Made by a program: the position numbers and the translations under genes. From the NCBI GenBank assembly GCA_019639055.1, contig JAHBSP010000006.1, forward strand, positions 62,001 to 126,000: DNA of 64,000 bases. The letters run 5' to 3'. Below the pieces are notes generated by a model, which was not told where the DNA came from, made no database searches, and saw only the letters and a list, made by a program, of their open reading frames with translations. Shown here in pieces: positions 63,212-64,000 of this stretch (position 1 is its first letter; the number at the start of each line of letters is the position of its first letter). This DNA comes from Microbacteriaceae bacterium (GTDB taxonomy: Bacteria > Actinomycetota > Actinomycetes > Actinomycetales > Microbacteriaceae).

Positions 63212-64000
63212 CTATCTGTTGCGGTTCACAATCGCGTCAGCAAAACTGAGCAGTACCGACCTAACTGCTCCTTCTTCAAGTATCGCAAGAGCATCCTTAG
63301 CAATGCCTGCGAATTTTCGCGCCTCCGCAACCGTTTCCTGAGTCACAGAATGCTTAGCCAGTGCAGCAATAGCTGCGTCTGCTTCCGCTTCGCTCGCTTC
63401 CTGGTTCAGGACCTTGTCGATGGATGCACGCAAGCGTTTCGAATCCTCGTCGCTTCTTCCCGAAAGCAGTAGTGAAGGCATAGTTTCTACACCCGCGCGA
63501 AGATCTGTGCCGGCGACTTTGCCGGTTTGTGGAGAGTCGGAGAGATCAATAACGTCATCAACGAGTTGGAAGGCAATACCGAGAGCTTCGCCGTATTCGG
63601 TTAGCGGTTTCTGGTACTCCCTCGGCGCGTCAGAATACATGACACCAAATTTGGCAGAAAGAGCAATCAGTGAGGCGGTCTTGTCTGCAAGTACGCGCAT
63701 GTAATGCTCGATAGGGTCTGCGCCATCAACAGGACCCATTGTTTCAAGGAGCTGTCCAGTCACAAGCCTTTCAAAAGTTTTCGCCTGCTCATCAAGACCT
63801 TCAGGGTTTAGACCAATGATTAGCCTGCTCGCCTTAGCGAGCAGCAAATCGCCGGTGAGGATAGCAACCGAATTGCCCCAGACACTGTGCACACTCGGCA
63901 CACCTCTACGCTGCGGTGCCTCATCCATGACGTCATCATGGTAGAGGGTGGCAAGGTGAGTTATTTCCACTGCTTCAGCCGCGGTGAAAACAGCGTCGTT
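63212..64000 (-). CDS. Polyprenyl diphosphate synthase (5' end outside window)
   Basis: The last 262 residues of a trans-prenyltransferase that builds chain-length-defined isoprenoid diphosphates for menaquinone or carotenoid synthesis. The first aspartate-rich motif is HDDVMDEAPQRRG and the second is QLVDDVIDLSDSP, both intact. The open frame runs off the window's end, so the internal GTG at 63970 is not the true start. The product length (heptaprenyl or octaprenyl, or geranylgeranyl) cannot be told from this fragment. Confidence 0.88.
   Translation of the reverse strand, partial: NDAVFTAAEAVEITHLATLYHDDVMDEAPQRRGVPSVHSVWGNSVAILTGDLLLAKASRLIIGLNPEGLDEQAKTFERLVTGQLLETMGPVDGADPIEHYMRVLADKTASLIALSAKFGVMYSDAPREYQKPLTEYGEALGIAFQLVDDVIDLSDSPQTGKVAGTDLRAGVETMPSLLLSGRSDEDSKRLRASIDKVLNQEASEAEADAAIAALAKHSVTQETVAEARKFAGIAKDALAILEEGAVRSVLLSFADAIVNRNR

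Noticed and set aside
1-64000. CRISPR arrays, insertion sequences, integrases or prophage genes
   Set aside because: I saw no regularly spaced repeats, no transposase or integrase motifs and no phage structural genes.
1-64000. Frequent GGATGC/GCATCC hexamers
   Set aside because: They seem common by eye inside coding sequence but I could not count them against expectation; may only reflect codon and dinucleotide use.

Overview
The window looks like a core chromosomal segment from an actinobacterium, most likely a small-genome member of the Microbacteriaceae or a close relative. Base composition is moderate (I judge about 50% G+C by eye, not computed) and genes are tightly packed. Actinobacterial markers include a DUF3073 protein, a sterol-carrier-family protein next to purD, paired MaoC dehydratases beside murB, a NusG with an acidic N-terminal extension, a FprA-type ferredoxin reductase, a KstD-like flavoprotein, a phosphofructokinase of the actinobacterial Gly/Lys type, and a HAIR (HspR) operator. 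The exact genus cannot be fixed from the sequence alone.

Layout. 0-8 kb: end of clpB, then an operon of two large FtsX-type permeases and two ABC ATPases. 8-14 kb, mostly minus strand: a saccharopine-dehydrogenase-like protein, a PAP2 phosphatase, a Bcr/CflA exporter and the metB-cbs transsulfuration pair. 13.8-18.5 kb: translation and transcription genes rplL, rplJ (with L10 leader), pfkA, rplA, rplK, nusG, secE and tRNA-Trp. 18.6-26 kb: an aminotransferase, murB, two MaoC proteins, an RND exporter and a small anchored protein. 26-44 kb: purine and pyrimidine synthesis (purM, purF, purD, purC, purS, purQ, purL, purA, pyrE) with a few accessory genes, and an MNT-HEPN toxin-antitoxin-like pair at 30.9-32 kb. 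45.5-47 kb: a decayed accessory patch with two broken ADP-ribosylglycohydrolase-like copies around an orphan gene. 47.2-49 kb: Hsp20 and AzlCD. 48.9-58 kb: a minus-strand catabolic cluster (XRE-cupin regulator, ureohydrolase, ThDP enzyme, aldo-keto reductase, amino-acid-type ABC transporter, two sugar-isomerase-like TIM barrels). 58-64 kb: an alcohol dehydrogenase, tRNA-Tyr, yajQ, cardiolipin synthase, fprA and a truncated prenyl synthase.

How the genes fit together. The purine genes cover most of the route from PRPP to IMP (purF, D, SQL, M, C) and the first step to AMP (purA); purN, purE/K, purB and purH are not here. The metB-cbs pair fits reverse transsulfuration from homocysteine to cysteine. 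The ribosomal block is split by pfkA and is controlled by its own terminators and an L10 leader.

The points that most deserve a second look are: (1) the MNT-HEPN pair with three operator-like palindromes at exact 20-bp spacing just upstream; (2) the 45.5-47 kb patch, where the two degraded copies and the orphan gene each have inverted repeats that overlap their ribosome-binding sites, including two mutually exclusive hairpins; (3) the hsp20 control region, which carries full matches to both HAIR and CIRCE; (4) the 48.9-58 kb cluster, whose gene combination suggests breakdown of a guanidino compound by a route I cannot assign, with one gene broken by a one-base deletion in a homopolymer.
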